Source: Bugula neritina
Taxonomy: Eukaryota > Bryozoa > Gymnolaemata > Cheilostomatida > Bugulidae
Assembly (NCBI GenBank): GCA_964035545.1
Contig: OZ037765.1
Location: 28,632,004-28,696,003 of the forward strand
Direction of reading: 5' to 3'
Length of the DNA stretch: 64,000 bases
In this document: in pieces, positions 48,701-62,882 of the stretch
Layout: each line of letters begins with the position of its first letter
Numbering within the stretch: the stretch's first letter is position 1
Notes under the pieces: generated by a model
Told to the model about the DNA's origin: nothing
The model's input: only the letters and a program-made list of their open reading frames with translations
The model's database searches: none
Made by a program: the position numbers and the translations under genes

Positions 48701-50983
48701 CTGTCTTAATTAACTTTCATAGTTGCAAATAGAAACTGAATTATTTTTACTGCTCACTGCGAACAATTCTAGTACATGGTACAGTTAAGTGAGATAGTCA
48801 CAGGTTCGACTTAATGACTCTATCAGATTATTGACTATAATAAAATTATAATGATCTTACTAATCCATAGCCCATCATATAACCATAATTAATTTAAAAA
48901 TATATTTCACCTTGATATTTGTGTAGTCTACAGGTAAAATAGTATAAAGTAGCCGATGGTAGGTATAAAGTATCAGTTAAGCCTGTCACTTCCCCCATTG
49001 CACATATAATTAACATCAAAAATTTAAGAATATAATATAAAATGCATTTTCATTTGAATGCCTTAGATAGTTGCTAACTTTGGAATATTTTATAGTTTTT
49101 GTATACAGAAGATTACGTTGAATATAACTTCTTCTGAGCTAAACTCAAAGCTGACCAATATCTTTATCTACAAGGATTGTTTATTCACATGCTGCTGCTA
49201 AAGGAGATACAGATGTATATTTGCATTAAATGTTGAGTCCATTTGTATGCAGAATGTATTTTAGCTGCTACCATATGTTACAGTGAATTATGGAGCCATG
49301 CTGAAACTTAAGTCAATCGATTAAGCACTAGCTAGCACCTAACTGTCTTTTTTTAAGTTCACTCCAAGTGTTACCACCTAATCTACAAAACTATTTTAGG
49401 CCAGTCACCTTAAAAATGTTTCAATTTAGTTTAACTGTAAACTGTGAGCGATTCATTATAATTACTATACCTCTTATTGTAAATAAGCTCATTACTGTAC
49501 CGGTACAGATGAAGAAACCAGTAAAGTAGCAAGTTCTCTTGTATACACCCGGTGCCAACTTATCCATTTTCTCTCTGCATGTCTCACACTTGAGTAACAT
49601 GATTGCTTAATTAATATGGACATTGAATAAATAGCAAACACATACAAAACATAAATCTTGGAATAAAAACTAACATATTTTCATTCTTATATGGTGTGAA
49701 TACAAAATTGCCTTCAACTGCTGAAGAATTGTCAAAAGGAAGGTAAACTAAGAATGAACTAGTATAAATGGGCAGCTCCGGCCCAATTGCTCCGTCAAGG
49801 AGCGGTTTGGTTTTAGGTCAGTGACTGAGTATTGAACAATTATCTTGTCAATTCAGTAAAATTTCTGTAACAAATTTCTATAGCAAATAACTAGAAGAGA
49901 ATAATTATGTACTGAATATATATTTGAATCTTTAACAAGGGCTAGACAAAAGCTTTCATTGTATTAAAGAAATAAATAGCAATGCGATCTTATATCGTAT
50001 TAATATTTTCATTTCTCTACTATGAATATTATTCAGACTAATTCTCAAATGTAAAGAGTAGGCAGGCAGCCTCTGGGTTAGACTCTTTAAACAGAGCTGA
50101 TTAATGCTAGATTGTGTTTGTGGCAGGTTTCAGACTAGAGTAAGCTTCAAAGTTGTTGTTCTTTGTCAAACAGCTAAAAACTGGTAGAAGAAACTTCACT
50201 GCTTCACCCTCTATACGTCCTCACTGGTTTCATGTAGTAACAGTGAGGTTTCACTTTGATACTTCAGGGTTGACTATTTCAAATAACTATGTACTACGGT
50301 TGTCATATTTCGAATCAGCTTTTGCTGCATGGATAGTTCAATCACTTTTGTGTTATTTGTAATTAAATGTAATGAGGCTGTTCTTATTGAATGCAACTAC
50401 ATTAATTCTACTGTACTTAGACTACGCCTAAATATTTACTTGGTTACACCTATACATACACCTAGATTACACCTAAATTTCTATGCATAGTACTTTTTAA
50501 TGTATTGTTCCATTCACTATCTCAATTCAAAAGTTACGATTTCATTTCAATGTACATCATGATCAATCATTATCTTCATTGAGTCAATAGAACACTTTGA
50601 CATTGTAGAATCAAATATTTAAAAAAACTTGCATTGTTACTCTTTTTAATCAAGTAAAGTTGTAGAACAAAGTTTGTCAGGGGAGGCAATACCAAATAAA
50701 ACTATAAGTCCAAGTTTTCTTCTTCGATTAACTTCGGATTGATCATTATAGTATCTATATTTTGATTTTAAAGCAATTCATCTTAGATATATTCTTTTAA
50801 TCTTACATTTTTTGTTGTTGTTTGAACAATAACTCACGTAGACACGAGCTCATTGTGTTTGCATATGTTGGGATCTTTATTTGACACGTGCAGCAATGTT
50901 CTCTTACATATTTGTTGGATTTATTTTCGGTATCATGGAAATAATGCCCATGTCAATAAGCATCACAGTCTTCCTTTTTACAG
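42786..50983. other. About 8 kb without a supported gene
   Basis: AT-rich sequence with scattered short open frames that lack conserved motifs or coherent splice partners. It has a run of G near 43548-43560 and a short repeat at 44875-44950 (GGGTTAGTAAT / GGGCCAGTAAT / GGCCAGTAAAT words). The 5' untranslated exons and promoter of the gene starting at 50984 probably lie here, but none could be identified. Confidence 0.5.
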
Positions 50984-53900
50984 GAAATATGACTCACGCC
51001 AATACAAAAGATGAAGTCAAATCTCTCTCCGATGACCAAAGAATGAAAGTTTATGAAGACAAGGAGAAAGCATTTTATGAGTTTTTAGAAGAATGTGAAT
51101 GTGGGAAAGATGAGACAGGGTCGGAAAAACTGGAAGATAAACCCTTGACAGGTCTACAATGCCTTTTAGCTTTAACCGAAATATTAGACAGAGCTGCAAA
51201 GCTGAGAGTTAGTAACTATGACCTGGAACAGCGAATAGAAATTCTGCAAAGATTTAAGTTAATTGCTGAGGTAATATACAGGCCACGGCACAAGTTTTAA
51301 TGTTGTCATTGAACTCGGTGGTATATTTCTAATCAATAGCTTTAAAAACTTGCTACAATCTTACAACCAAAGAGTTTGATGATTGTTTAGGAATCAAATT
51401 ATTCAAATTTTGGCCACGTTTAAAAGAAGTGCCCAAGTAGGCCTATGAGTCATTTTTGTAATTTTATGTATGCCTGGTTGAAGTTAGTGAGTGATGTGAC
51501 ATATATAGCTTGTAAAATTTATATCCAACGTCTTCAAAAAGTCAAAATCTTTTTTATAATAGTTGTAGTCATGTTTTTTAGGTCAATGTTAAAATTAGTT
51601 TTGCTAAAAAATATTTTAATGAGCTTCTTTAAATTAAAAACATTTATTTATTTACAAAATATTTCGTTAGGAGCATCTATTTTTAAAACATTATATAATA
51701 ATAATATGCTACAATGATATAACATTATATATATAAATGTTTGAAGCTACTATGTTAGCAAGAATACAGTAAAATGCAATTTCTTCAGAGCTGATAACTG
51801 CAAGAATTAGTTTTGTTCTGTATTTTCAGGTTCAGAATGAGCTACACAATGCCACATTGGATCTTAATTCTAACTCATTGATAAAACATAAGAAAGGAAA
51901 GCATTCGGATGAGCCTGAGGGTCACATAAAAAGATCATATTCTGCTGAAAACTTGGAGACAATAACACAATCTCATGCGCCTAAGTTAGAAAGTTCTTTT
52001 GAAGAATTTAATAAGACGAGGGTAAGATAATCATGTGTTGAGTCGCAACTTTCTGTTAAAAATAGTATCATGTGAATTCTTCCAACTGGAAACAATACCA
52101 ATCTAATGTAATTAAATTAACACCATCAATTAAACTTGAGCAGCACTACTATGTCTTCTCTTAAATTAACCTTATAAGTTGTGTACAAGTATATTATATA
52201 CAAAGAAAAGGTGCCATGAAATCAGGCAGTGCTACGGAAACACTGGTACAACTAGCTGATAGCAAATTAACATTGGCTATACCTTGCTAACAGTAATATG
52301 GTAATAGTGTAATATAATTATAATTGTTCTTTGAAATGGAAATATATAATTGCATCCATGCTTTTTCTCTCAAAGGTTCCCCCTGTCCATTAAAATGTCA
52401 CTCAATGTTATGGAAATGCTTTTATTTGGCTGACAGTTTTAATTATTCTCCTGGAGTTACAAACTTGTAATATTGTTGACTAATTCAATAACAAAACCAG
52501 CTCTATTATTTTCACTTCCTAGTTGCTACATATTATGATATTATAAATTACACAAAGAATAAAAATATGGAAGTTCTAATTTATTGGGCACTGGTGAAAT
52601 TATGTCCTTTTAGTGTTTTAAATACAATTGCTCTAAGCCACTAATCAATAAGTTCCACATTCATAAAGTTACTACATACTTAGCTATTTTTGCTGTAATG
52701 ACAACACCTTTCACTATTGCGCCTAAATGGTATCAGGTTTGCTATAGGCTTTTGTGCTTTAAGCTACAGCTAGATTTCTTATTTCGTAATTTAAAATCTA
52801 TAATGACATTTTGGAAGCCAAATTATGATCCGTGTAAATGATTGATGGTGGACATTGGGAATAGAGTTACATTATTCAGATATCTTGTGGTGCATATTTC
52901 TGCCAAGTATAACTTGTCACTCCCAAGTATTATCATATAACAAGCATAGATCTACCAAAGCTTGCTGGATTAGCTCTCCATCTGCATAAGGGTTGAAAAG
53001 TAGTCATTGTGTAAACTACTTTAAAATTTCATTGGTCGAAAATTGGGAATGAAATAGCCTAGGTATATTTTAGAATTAACAGCAGCAAATATCATTTGCA
53101 CGCATAATGTATCTGCTACTTTAAGAACTCAAGTCATAGCACCTGATATATGGATCAGACTGTGGCTCTATATAGCATAAACTACTCTAGTCTCACCAGC
53201 GTGCTTCTCAACCTATTAGAATTATACATATCTGCAGCAGGTTATAACTTGGATCAAAATAATTTATGGAACAAAAACTAATAAAAAAATTTCTATTTAT
53301 CGTTTGTGCACCGGATATGCGCGTATCATGTACGTTATTGCAATACTTTAACTTGATTTTTGCTACAAACAGATTTACTTAGTTAATTTTACCTGGGGTA
53401 ACCATGCATTCTGAAGACTTATACCCCACAAATGAATTAAAATATTTGTTAAATCATAGATAAACATAGTTCTATTTTGTTTCTAGTCTACAGCCGGCAA
53501 GAGCTTCAAGATTTCTGGGACCTGGGGCAAGGTCAAGGACAAATGGACTCATAAGGATCCGGCAACCAATACTCATTCAGCAAGTAAATCCAAAAGACAT
53601 CGGAGTACAGGTACATATACTTAGCAACTCTGAGACAAGTTTATAAATGTCTGTATGTATGGCTCACAGTCTAAACGGCTCACTTATCCATCTGTTGGTT
53701 GTTATCCAAATATAATCCATTCATTCAGTGGTCAGTTACCACTTCATTTATATGTCCCCTCTGGTCTCTGGTCAAGTGATGACTAAATACTTACTTACTT
53801 TAGAGTAAAGCATGAGCTCTGAAGCATCTGCCACTGTCATACATTTGAGTTTTTATGAATAATTGAAAACTTTTTTCTAGATTAAGAACTTTATAATAAA

Positions 53901-56900
53901 TGGAAACTAGTTATTAGATTCTATGCTATGTTAACCTCTACTCCGAATGCTATCTTAACCTATTTTCTCTAAGGCTAATTGCTGTCGTAGTTCTCCAATT
54001 TATACAGCTATTTTAAGATCAGATTATTTTACAAGTATTTGTTGGGCTCACCCTATGCCATCCTTTCGTCGTTTATCAGAGCAATTCTATTGTTTAGGCA
54101 AAAAAAGGAAGTTAATATTACAGAAAATGATGAGGTCTCAGATAATATCAGTCATAATATTCAATACATTCTTGCATATCTATTGACCATCACTCCAAGA
54201 GCACATAAGAAATAGAATCTTTGCTATTTCGATAACCTACTATAGCAACTCATATTTTATCTCTTTGGAATCATGTTTAACATATTCTAATTTCAGAGGC
54301 TGAAATATTTCAGCTTTTGTTTTCTCACTCCTGCCAGTTGACAGTAACGTTAGTAGGTCTATTATTCTTTTGTTGTTTGTCGTTTGACAGGTTAAGCAAA
54401 ACATTTCAACGCTCATTTTTCTTCAATAGTCTTCTATAACATGATGCTTGTTTCGTTGTGAAATGTATCGCAATTCGCTAGTATTAGGATTATCTGTAGA
54501 TTACAGCTAATACATCTGGTCTTTCTACACTAACCACATCCGATTTCAAATAGCATTATCTTTTGCTCAATGTGTGTTCTAACCATTGTTACTAGCAGAT
54601 TATACTGCTCTATGGGTTAAGGTTTTTAACCTGTGCAAATGCCAACAGCTAATACTCCTAACCTTGTTATAATAATTATTGCATGAAGTTTATAACTGTA
54701 TAGTTGTAGTCTGGAGTGGTTTTTGCTATACTAACCCTCTGTTTGTGCATTAAAGCTCCTCCTTCCCTAAACTAACAGCTACAACGCAGGTTAAAGCTGC
54801 TTTGTGTTGTGCTGTGTTTTCACTGCTATGGCTACCTGCTGTGTATGTATGCCGTGGCTTTTATGTTCTGATGTAGACACAGGTGGCTCGTTGAGGTTGT
54901 CTTTCAACCTTGACACACCCTCTCCCACCCACTCCAGCTCTACCACTACGTTTACACAACGTGAGATCAACATTTCACCAACTACCACAGATGATGGTGA
55001 CTTTGGTGGTGTATGGTTAGGTGGGGACACAAGTGAGAGTAGTACCACCCTATCTACTGCTACTGTTACTTCTCACTCTCAGTCTACGGACTATGGTGGT
55101 AAGGACATGTCCGCTGCTACCCTTACCCACAGGCTTTTTTGTACAATTTACTTCACCTTGTATAGCATACAAGCTGCTAAACTTGTGTTGTGAAAATCTG
55201 TCAATAAAGTTGGCAGGCTAACACATGGTGGTAGTATTATTGCATTTTCGTCATTAATTATACAGTGTATACTATATATATACACAAACTGTGTAGAGTA
55301 TATAGCCTGTACTTTATATAGCGACATTTGCAAACCCATCAATTAATGTCCTCCCTTCTCTCTGTCTACTCTAGTTGCAGAACATAGAGAAACTATGGAG
55401 TCTCCGGCTGTTCAACTATAAGCATTGATGAATTCATAAAATGATTTTATTTTGAGATGTTTATGCTATAGCATAGGATGTTACCCTCTCATACTTAATG
55501 AAAGCTATTTCAAAGTTATATAATATCTTTCTACATTACTTCTCATAAAAATTATGTAACCTAATATTTCTACATGAAGTTGTTAAGAATCAATGATATT
55601 CATTTTGCTAATTATTTTCCTATATGCTGCATTCATGCTGTTGAACTTAACAGTCTGAACTTAGAAACTTTGTTATTCTCAGCTCTCCAATGGCCTAAAG
55701 GTTTCTAAAATGCTAAAGTAATTATATTGCTGCCAGCTTGTAGAATATAAATGTGTGGCTGCCTCAGATGAGCTAGTAGCTGTGTGATGCATTTTTAGAA
55801 TACACTTAGAACGTCTCATACTTTTTGATTTGGTTTTGTTATAATTTCAAGATTTAAATTATAATTACTCTTGAATGTCACAATGTATGTTATTGTTGGA
55901 AAAATAATCACTGTTAGCTTCTATTCTCTAATATCAAAGAGAATATAATCTTTAATTGAAACTTCTGTATTGAATAAAATTGAAATTTTCTTTTACAAAC
56001 TTGTTTTGAAATTTTGAAACACACAAGTTAATAAAACATTTAGTTTTCTGTTAGTTTTACTGGCTGTTGAAATGTCACCTCAATAGTTATAGCTGCAGTG
56101 GTGCTTCTATAATGCATACTCTCAAAAGTTTGGTTTTGCTCAACCGTTACATTCACTCCACCAAGAATGTCTGCCTCTGTGTATAATATAATATTATGCA
56201 CTATGAATATAATTAAAACCGTTTGTGTTTGAGCCTGAAGGCACTGAATTACCTGGCAGTGTAGAGTCCTCCCCTACTGACATCCCTAACAAGGGAAAAC
56301 CATGGGTGTTGCAAAAACTAAGGCTCATACAAAACTATGTGACCATCTTTGACTTATCAATTAAATCAGTACAGTTAGCTGTGCGTGCTATCTCACTACT
56401 GACAAAGTTTTTATTTATGAATTTACTTCTATGCCGTAAAGTAGCATTATATATTCACTGTACTGAACACAAGAATCAGTGTAAATTTTATCCCACCTCC
56501 TTTTTAATCTTTAGGTGTTTGGCTTGGACCACCCACGATTGTACATCTGCATAGAGATGAGAATTTTACAAACACTAGCCTGGAATCTGACAGCCAGTGT
56601 CTAGACCGCCCTAAGCAGTTTCAAGAGGTAAATGAATCGACTGTATGACCTTGACTTTCTCATACCAACCTGCGCATGAGTTGTCATCCCGTTGCTATGC
56701 TGATCACTTGCTCTGCTAGTAGTCAACCTGCGTACAGGTGTTTCTACTGCCTTTGTCAGTGAGTCTAACATACACCACTCATTGATTCTGTAACACATGT
56801 ACACCAACCCTTTGCTGTGCTACTGACTTTACTATGTATCCATCACTTAGCCTCTCTGTCGCTATGGCATCTCCTGTACACTGACAATGTTTGACAAGGA

Positions 56901-59900
56901 TTTTACTGGAAGACAATAATATATTTGCTAGAAGACACCTGCTTCTTTCAATAGTTACTTTTACTCCATCTACAACTGCTTTACATGTAGTTGCAGTATT
57001 ACAATAATTGTCTGATGCTAATTCTAAAATTATATTTTATGAAATTAGCATTAAGCTACAGAAAGGTACTCCCAAGTATATCATAAAATAAACTATCTTG
57101 TATGCAGTGTGGCCTCACAGACTTAACATTTACTTGTTGTGACATATTCGTCTATACTCTATAACTTTTCCATTCACACAGTGGCAACATTCTTGTTTTG
57201 GTTGTTAGCATTTGCTTCAACATATGCCACACAGTATATTATACATGTCTGTTATCTGAACTACATGTGTGACATGTGGTCAACTGCCATGTGCTGTCAT
57301 CCAGTAACCAATATTTATATTCACCAGTTGACAACTATTTCAGTTACTTTGGGTTTATGGCTAAAAGTAAGCCACTTCTGTCAATGTTTCTTACATTCGT
57401 TTTGACGTAAAGATGTATTCTCTACATAGCTTTTTATATGTTGGTTTGAGTGCTTACACGCACAGCCATCACATGACATGTGGCTTATAGTAGTGGTTGT
57501 CTCACCCTGTCTAATAGAACTCGTACTAACATATGGACAATGAAACAAACAGGACTCTATTTGAGATTAATTCGTTGAATTTTCTGCAGGGTATAAGTTG
57601 ATGGAGTGCAGTTATGTTTTGGTAATATTAGCTTCTTGTCATGCGTTGTGATTTGTAATGAATGATTTGCTGTGATATATATGCCTTGCATCAAAACTTA
57701 TAGATTATATAACACTATTACAAACATTGTTATACAAAGTAGGCAATTTTATTCAATATAATGATTATTTAACATTTATATTAGTTAGTTTAACCAAATG
57801 CAGTCTCATCTGTTTTATTCACAGTGACCAGCAATCCAATGTAGCCATGATGGTAAAATTAGCGCTAGTATTTTTATTTCTCTTAAATTATTATCCTTAA
57901 TTTCTATGTTTATTATGTACATTCACAATCATTTCTTATATATATTTTGGTATCAAATTATTTGAAGGAAAACACTTTTGTTTTATATTGTACATTTTAG
58001 ACTTTATATTGTTTAAATTATTTTTGTAGTATAAATAAAATGTAATTTGAATATGTACACAAGTTGCAATTTTGATATATTTTCACATTTATGGAATGCT
58101 ATAATTTTATTTGGAAATAATATTTGGAAATTTAGTTTTTTTCAGAAAACTTTCACACAGCAGATGTGAAATCTTTATCTATAAAATCTGGCTCTGAGTA
58201 AGTAACTCCCAAATTCTCGAGCCTCTCATTTATTTAGATAACCAAGTTTCTAAATTTCCGTATGCCACTGATAAGTCGGGTAGTATTCATACCTCCCTCA
58301 CCTGTAGCAGCTGCCAGTCTTGGTTGTGAAAAGTTATAGGCTCGGTTTGAGTGAGATAAAAGAAACTTATAGCATTTCATAGATGAGACAAAAACGCTGC
58401 CTTGAATTGTTCTTAGTTTTGGCGAGAAGTCTTGTACTGGCAATTGTTACGGTATGAGACGAAGTGTTGTTTAGTGTGTGTAGTTACTGTGTGATCTAAT
58501 ATGTAGTCCTTCACTGCACATCCTTTATACTTTATCTTTTAGAACTGATTTAGTTTGTATGAAATAAATATTAACCTACTCTGTGCACCTCATTGCCAAA
58601 TCTCTTCTCTCTCAAAGCTATCCCTGCTTGACTGCATGCCTCTTATTTCTAAAATTATTTCTGAAAATAGATATATGCAATTAGCTTGATAGTCACATGG
58701 GCTTATTTTCTGCTCTAATCATTGTTTATTTGTTGAATGCTTATATATTTTTGAAATACTTATTCTGGAAAAACTGATATAATTTAGCAGAATGCCCCAA
58801 CTTTGTTATACGCTGAATCACCCACATAGAACATTACCATATCGTATTTTAGAAAATAGAGCGCCAACTGAGTGAACCAGTCAGTTTGAATGAAGCAGTG
58901 ACAATCAGACTGGATCTTAATCAAGATCACTCTTCCGGTAAAATGGCAGCACCACTCCCCTCGTCAAGAATTCGAACCAGCAGGTATTTCATGGAGTGTC
59001 CAAGTAATTTACTTTTGCTTCACTAATTTAAAACTTTTCTCATTTACATACTTCACCAAAGATTACAAAACATCTTTATTCCATGCACTTATATGTTTGC
59101 ACTTGAAGTTTCTCGGTATAGCCTCGATCTAGTAAACATTTTCGAGAATTTGTCTTTCATTGATTTGAAGCAAGGAATTAATACAAATCAGATCAGAAAT
59201 AAAAACTTCATGCTAGCTCACATCATCTGTGTATACTGAAGCATAGAATTGAAATATTCAAATAGTATATGATTTTCTACCATTTCATACCTCATCTCAA
59301 ATACAGCATTCTTTTGGTGGTATTTGTCTGTGCTAAAAATACTGACTACATTGAATATATAATCAGTACTAAAATGCTAAAATACTGCTGGTTAATCAAC
59401 CACTTAATTTGGGTATATTTGCCATTTTCAATACCAGCTCAGCTCTCGATTCTAGTCAATACTTTTGTTTTGAAAAGTTGTCTGTTTTCGAAATAACGTG
59501 TCTTACTCCAAAAGGCAAGTTAAAAATACAGCCAAAATAAAAATTTCTTTTAAATTTTGCTTTTCTAGCTACGATGAGACTCAGAAGGCTCCCTCTACAG
59601 ACAATCAGTCTCCCACATTTATGAGAAAGAAATCTTCGAGATTATTAGCACACGCATCATCACTATTGCAAGGTATTGGTTTTATAATAAAACCACCCAA
59701 TAATAGTAAAACACTTTAGTTAGTTGATGGCTCTACTTATCCTCATTGTGTAATGCTTTAGAAATTATAATTTATGTCATCATATCTGACCTAAGATCTT
59801 GCGTGAGTTTTTCTATATCTGACCTAAAATCAATGCTGTCTTTGTTATATTATTCTGCACTAAAGTTCAAGTTAAATATAGTATGATTTTCCACTCTATT

Positions 59901-62882
59901 TATATAGGCTCAGATCAAATCAAAAGAGTGAGAAGATCTGAGAATTTAAATGAATTGCCAAAAGAATTCAGGAAGAAAATGGAACAATGGCAGGTTAAGA
60001 AGGAAGTGGCACACAACCAAGAAGCTGCTAAAGGTACTTGGGCTTCATGTTTCACTCAGTTCTGTATGTTTTATTAGTGGGAGTCTTAACTGGGTGATTA
60101 GGGAATATAACTGATGTTAAGAGGTATTCACTGTGACTTCATGTGTCTTTATGCTATAGTGATTAAAGTTTTAGCATTTCTATTTCCTGGAAATAAATCA
60201 TAGCCAGTGGTAAAGGCCTTTATGTCAATTTTTTTCATATAATATGTTGAAGTTTGATCGGCTAATGTTTTTTTTTACAATTTGTGGTTCTAGCTAACAA
60301 GCAGAAAGCTCTTAGGTTTAAAAGCAAAAAGAAGGGAGGTTTTTTGAAGCAAAGATCTAAATCTGCAGAACGAGTGGAGGGCCAGTCCTCTGGTTCCGGG
60401 TTTAGTGATGAGTTCGAAGAGAAACTAAGAGAATGGAGTCTTAAACAGGGATTTCATCCTACTTACTACATCGACGTGAGACGCCAAATGTGAGTATACT
60501 TGTCACATAACTAAGTTTAGTTTAGCTGAGTTTATTAAACTAATTAATTAAACAAAATAATTACAATTATAGAGAAATTATTTTATTTCTATGCTGTGAG
60601 CCTCTATAACAGTGCTATTCAAAGATATGATTCATTCTTTATAGCTACTTTAAACTTAGCCTATCTATATGCATATGTGGTAACCCGTTGAGATGTTAAT
60701 ATTCAAAGTAGTTATGCTTATGCATAATTACCATGCAACAGCCTAATTGAGCTCATTATAAATCATATTTCATAATTCTTACGATTTTAATTGCAATTTT
60801 TTAGATCTTCAGAAAGTGTTGGTGATGTGCCATTGCGACGGCGTAGTAACAGGCATTACCTCAACAAGGTACTTTATTTTGTGGAGCCAGTTACTTGTTA
60901 TTCAATACCTTCATAGCATCAGACCCATGTGTCTTGCCTCTCTGTAATACCATATGGTTATTTATGTCACACAACATCTGCTACCACACCCTGTGCTCAA
61001 AGCTGATCACTGATGCACTTGGTAGTTAATACAGCATATAATCTCTCCTCATTTGTCTCTAGTGTTATGATGATGATATAAAAGACTACATAAGTAGCTG
61101 ATGGGGTGAATCATGGTATTACAGCATGCAAGCTTTTAAATGCTATGCTATGTTTAAAAATTGAAAAAAAAATGTTTTCTAAAACAAAGTATATCACAGT
61201 ATTGTGTTACCAGTGCATGTGCTACAGTTTTTCTTATGTTTGCAGAGTGAAAGTCTAGAGCTGACAAAGAGCCAAGTAAACAACTACCTGACAGTAAACA
61301 CACAAGTCTCTTCCTCTTATACAGAATCTACAGCAAGTCTCTCTCCCGCAGTCACTCTGGACTCTTTCTATTCAGCAGAGAATCTGAATACGTTGCGGGA
61401 GATTAGCCAGTCTGACGAACATGTTTTCTATCGAGACAAAAAATCGTCAACTAAAGCTGCTCGTAAGCTCAGTAGATCTGAAGAGGCCCTCAATGTCAGC
61501 TCCGTGAGTCGCGCAGTGATGTCTCCATTAGAAAACTCTTCTTATACCACCACTTCTAACGTAGACTTGTATGCCAGAGCTTCAGATCACTCACTGGAAA
61601 AGCATTTGTCGTTGTGTCATATCACTTCAGAGTCGAGTATAAATCTTCTGTCTGCCTCTTCAAATGAGCAGCTCAATCACCCCTCAATCTCTACACGGTC
61701 GTCAAATATATCCGGTGATGTGCAGGTCAATGATGAGGAGTTGCATTCTCATGGAGTAAATGTAAAGGAACCAGATGGTGATGGACTACAGAGTAGCAGT
61801 AATAGTGATGAGCTGCAGATTGACGTGGCGTCTTGCGATGAACGTAGTAGCCCACTGTTGAAAATTGATGAAAAAAGTCATAACTTGCAATCTTGTGATA
61901 ATAGAGACACGCGTCACTTGCCTCACAATAAATGTAAAAACAGTCACGGTGGAACTATTGCTGGAAATGAAAATATTATTCAACAAAAGGTTTCTGGTAC
62001 TGAGAAAACTGTTGACAGTAAATCAAAAAGACAAGCGAGTGAGTTTCCTATAGATGAAGCCAACAACGAGTTTGCAAATGATAATGCTATTTCGAACTTT
62101 CCTCTAAAGATTTCTGAGACAGTTGGTGTCATTGCTGCAGCCGCAGAAAGAACAGACGATAAATTTACTCGTCAACAAGAGACATCAAGTCAATCTTCAG
62201 TAACTCACAACAATGTCAATATAGCACACAATAAAAATGCTTTACAAACATCAAAAAAGAACTGTCTGCCTCCACAATCCGGGAACATTGATGTAAGCAG
62301 TCTCAATAATTGTGATAAGCCTACAAATACTGCAAAAACAGAAAAAGAACATTCATCCGTAGACAAGGCCACCGTAACGTCTAAAAATAATGATAATCAT
62401 ACGATTGAAAGTTCAATCTCTGCACATGTAGGTATTAGTAAGTTTTCATCTGAAATTGCAAAGAATCAAACATACACAGCTTCAAAAAGTTTAACTAATA
62501 CATCGGCAGTCAATGAAGATAACAATCTTCCAAAATCCACGAGCGAAACTAACACAACTGCAAAATTACAAAATACTTCAGTTGATAAAAGAGATAACAC
62601 AACTTCAACATCTGCCAATGTAGGTTTAATCAAAGAAAATCAGCAAGAAAAAGCTATTGATTATGATATTAACAGTAACGTTACTAATAAAAAGACCGAA
62701 AACAGCTCAGGTGAAGAACTTGGTACGGTTCCTCCTGTATCCCCCTTTTACGTTGGTACTGAAGTTCCTCTAAAACTTCGACTAAAGTCGTTGGCCATGG
62801 AGTATGAATTGGAAGATTCTAAAAGAAAAAGTCAACCCATAGGTCAAACCACCTCTACGCGCAACACTCACAAGAGAACCAG
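50984..62882 (+). CDS. Large mostly disordered protein of unrecognised family, 5' and middle exons (at least ~1063 aa, runs off right edge)
   Basis: Eleven exons join in frame: 50984-51270, 51830-52021, 53487-53610, 54877-55098, 56515-56627, 58853-58983, 59569-59672, 59908-60033, 60294-60489, 60805-60868, 61246-62882. The first candidate ATG is 50989; a pyrimidine-rich CTTCCTTTTTACAG before 50984 argues the exon starts there, after an upstream non-coding exon. Residues ~1-110 are charged and likely helical/coiled coil (LRVSNYDLEQRIEILQRF). The rest is Ser/Thr-rich and basic-acidic mixed. Seen motifs: KISGTWGKVKDKWT; two related blocks in exons 8 and 9 (EFRKKMEQWQVKK and EFEEKLREWSLKQ); several R-x-x-S-x-S-E-like sites. 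The last exon (545 codons) is Ser/Asn-rich and probably unstructured. It ends at a good donor (AG|GTAAGT), so more exons lie beyond the window. Scaffold or cytoskeletal adaptor is a guess only. Confidence 0.78.

Noticed and set aside
50881-50983. N-terminal hydrophobic extension (possible signal or membrane segment) before MTHANTK
   Set aside because: The stretch ends in a pyrimidine tract and CAG typical of a splice acceptor at 50983, so it is more likely intron sequence.
56225-56330. Possible exon encoding PEGTELPGSVESSPTDIPNK
   Set aside because: The codons look plausible, but no good donor follows and the flanking exons join without it.
58147-58196. Small exon candidate (NFHTADVKSLSIKSGS) in the 3' gene
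   Set aside because: It has usable splice words, but its phase does not fit between exons 56515-56627 and 58853-58983, which join directly in frame.
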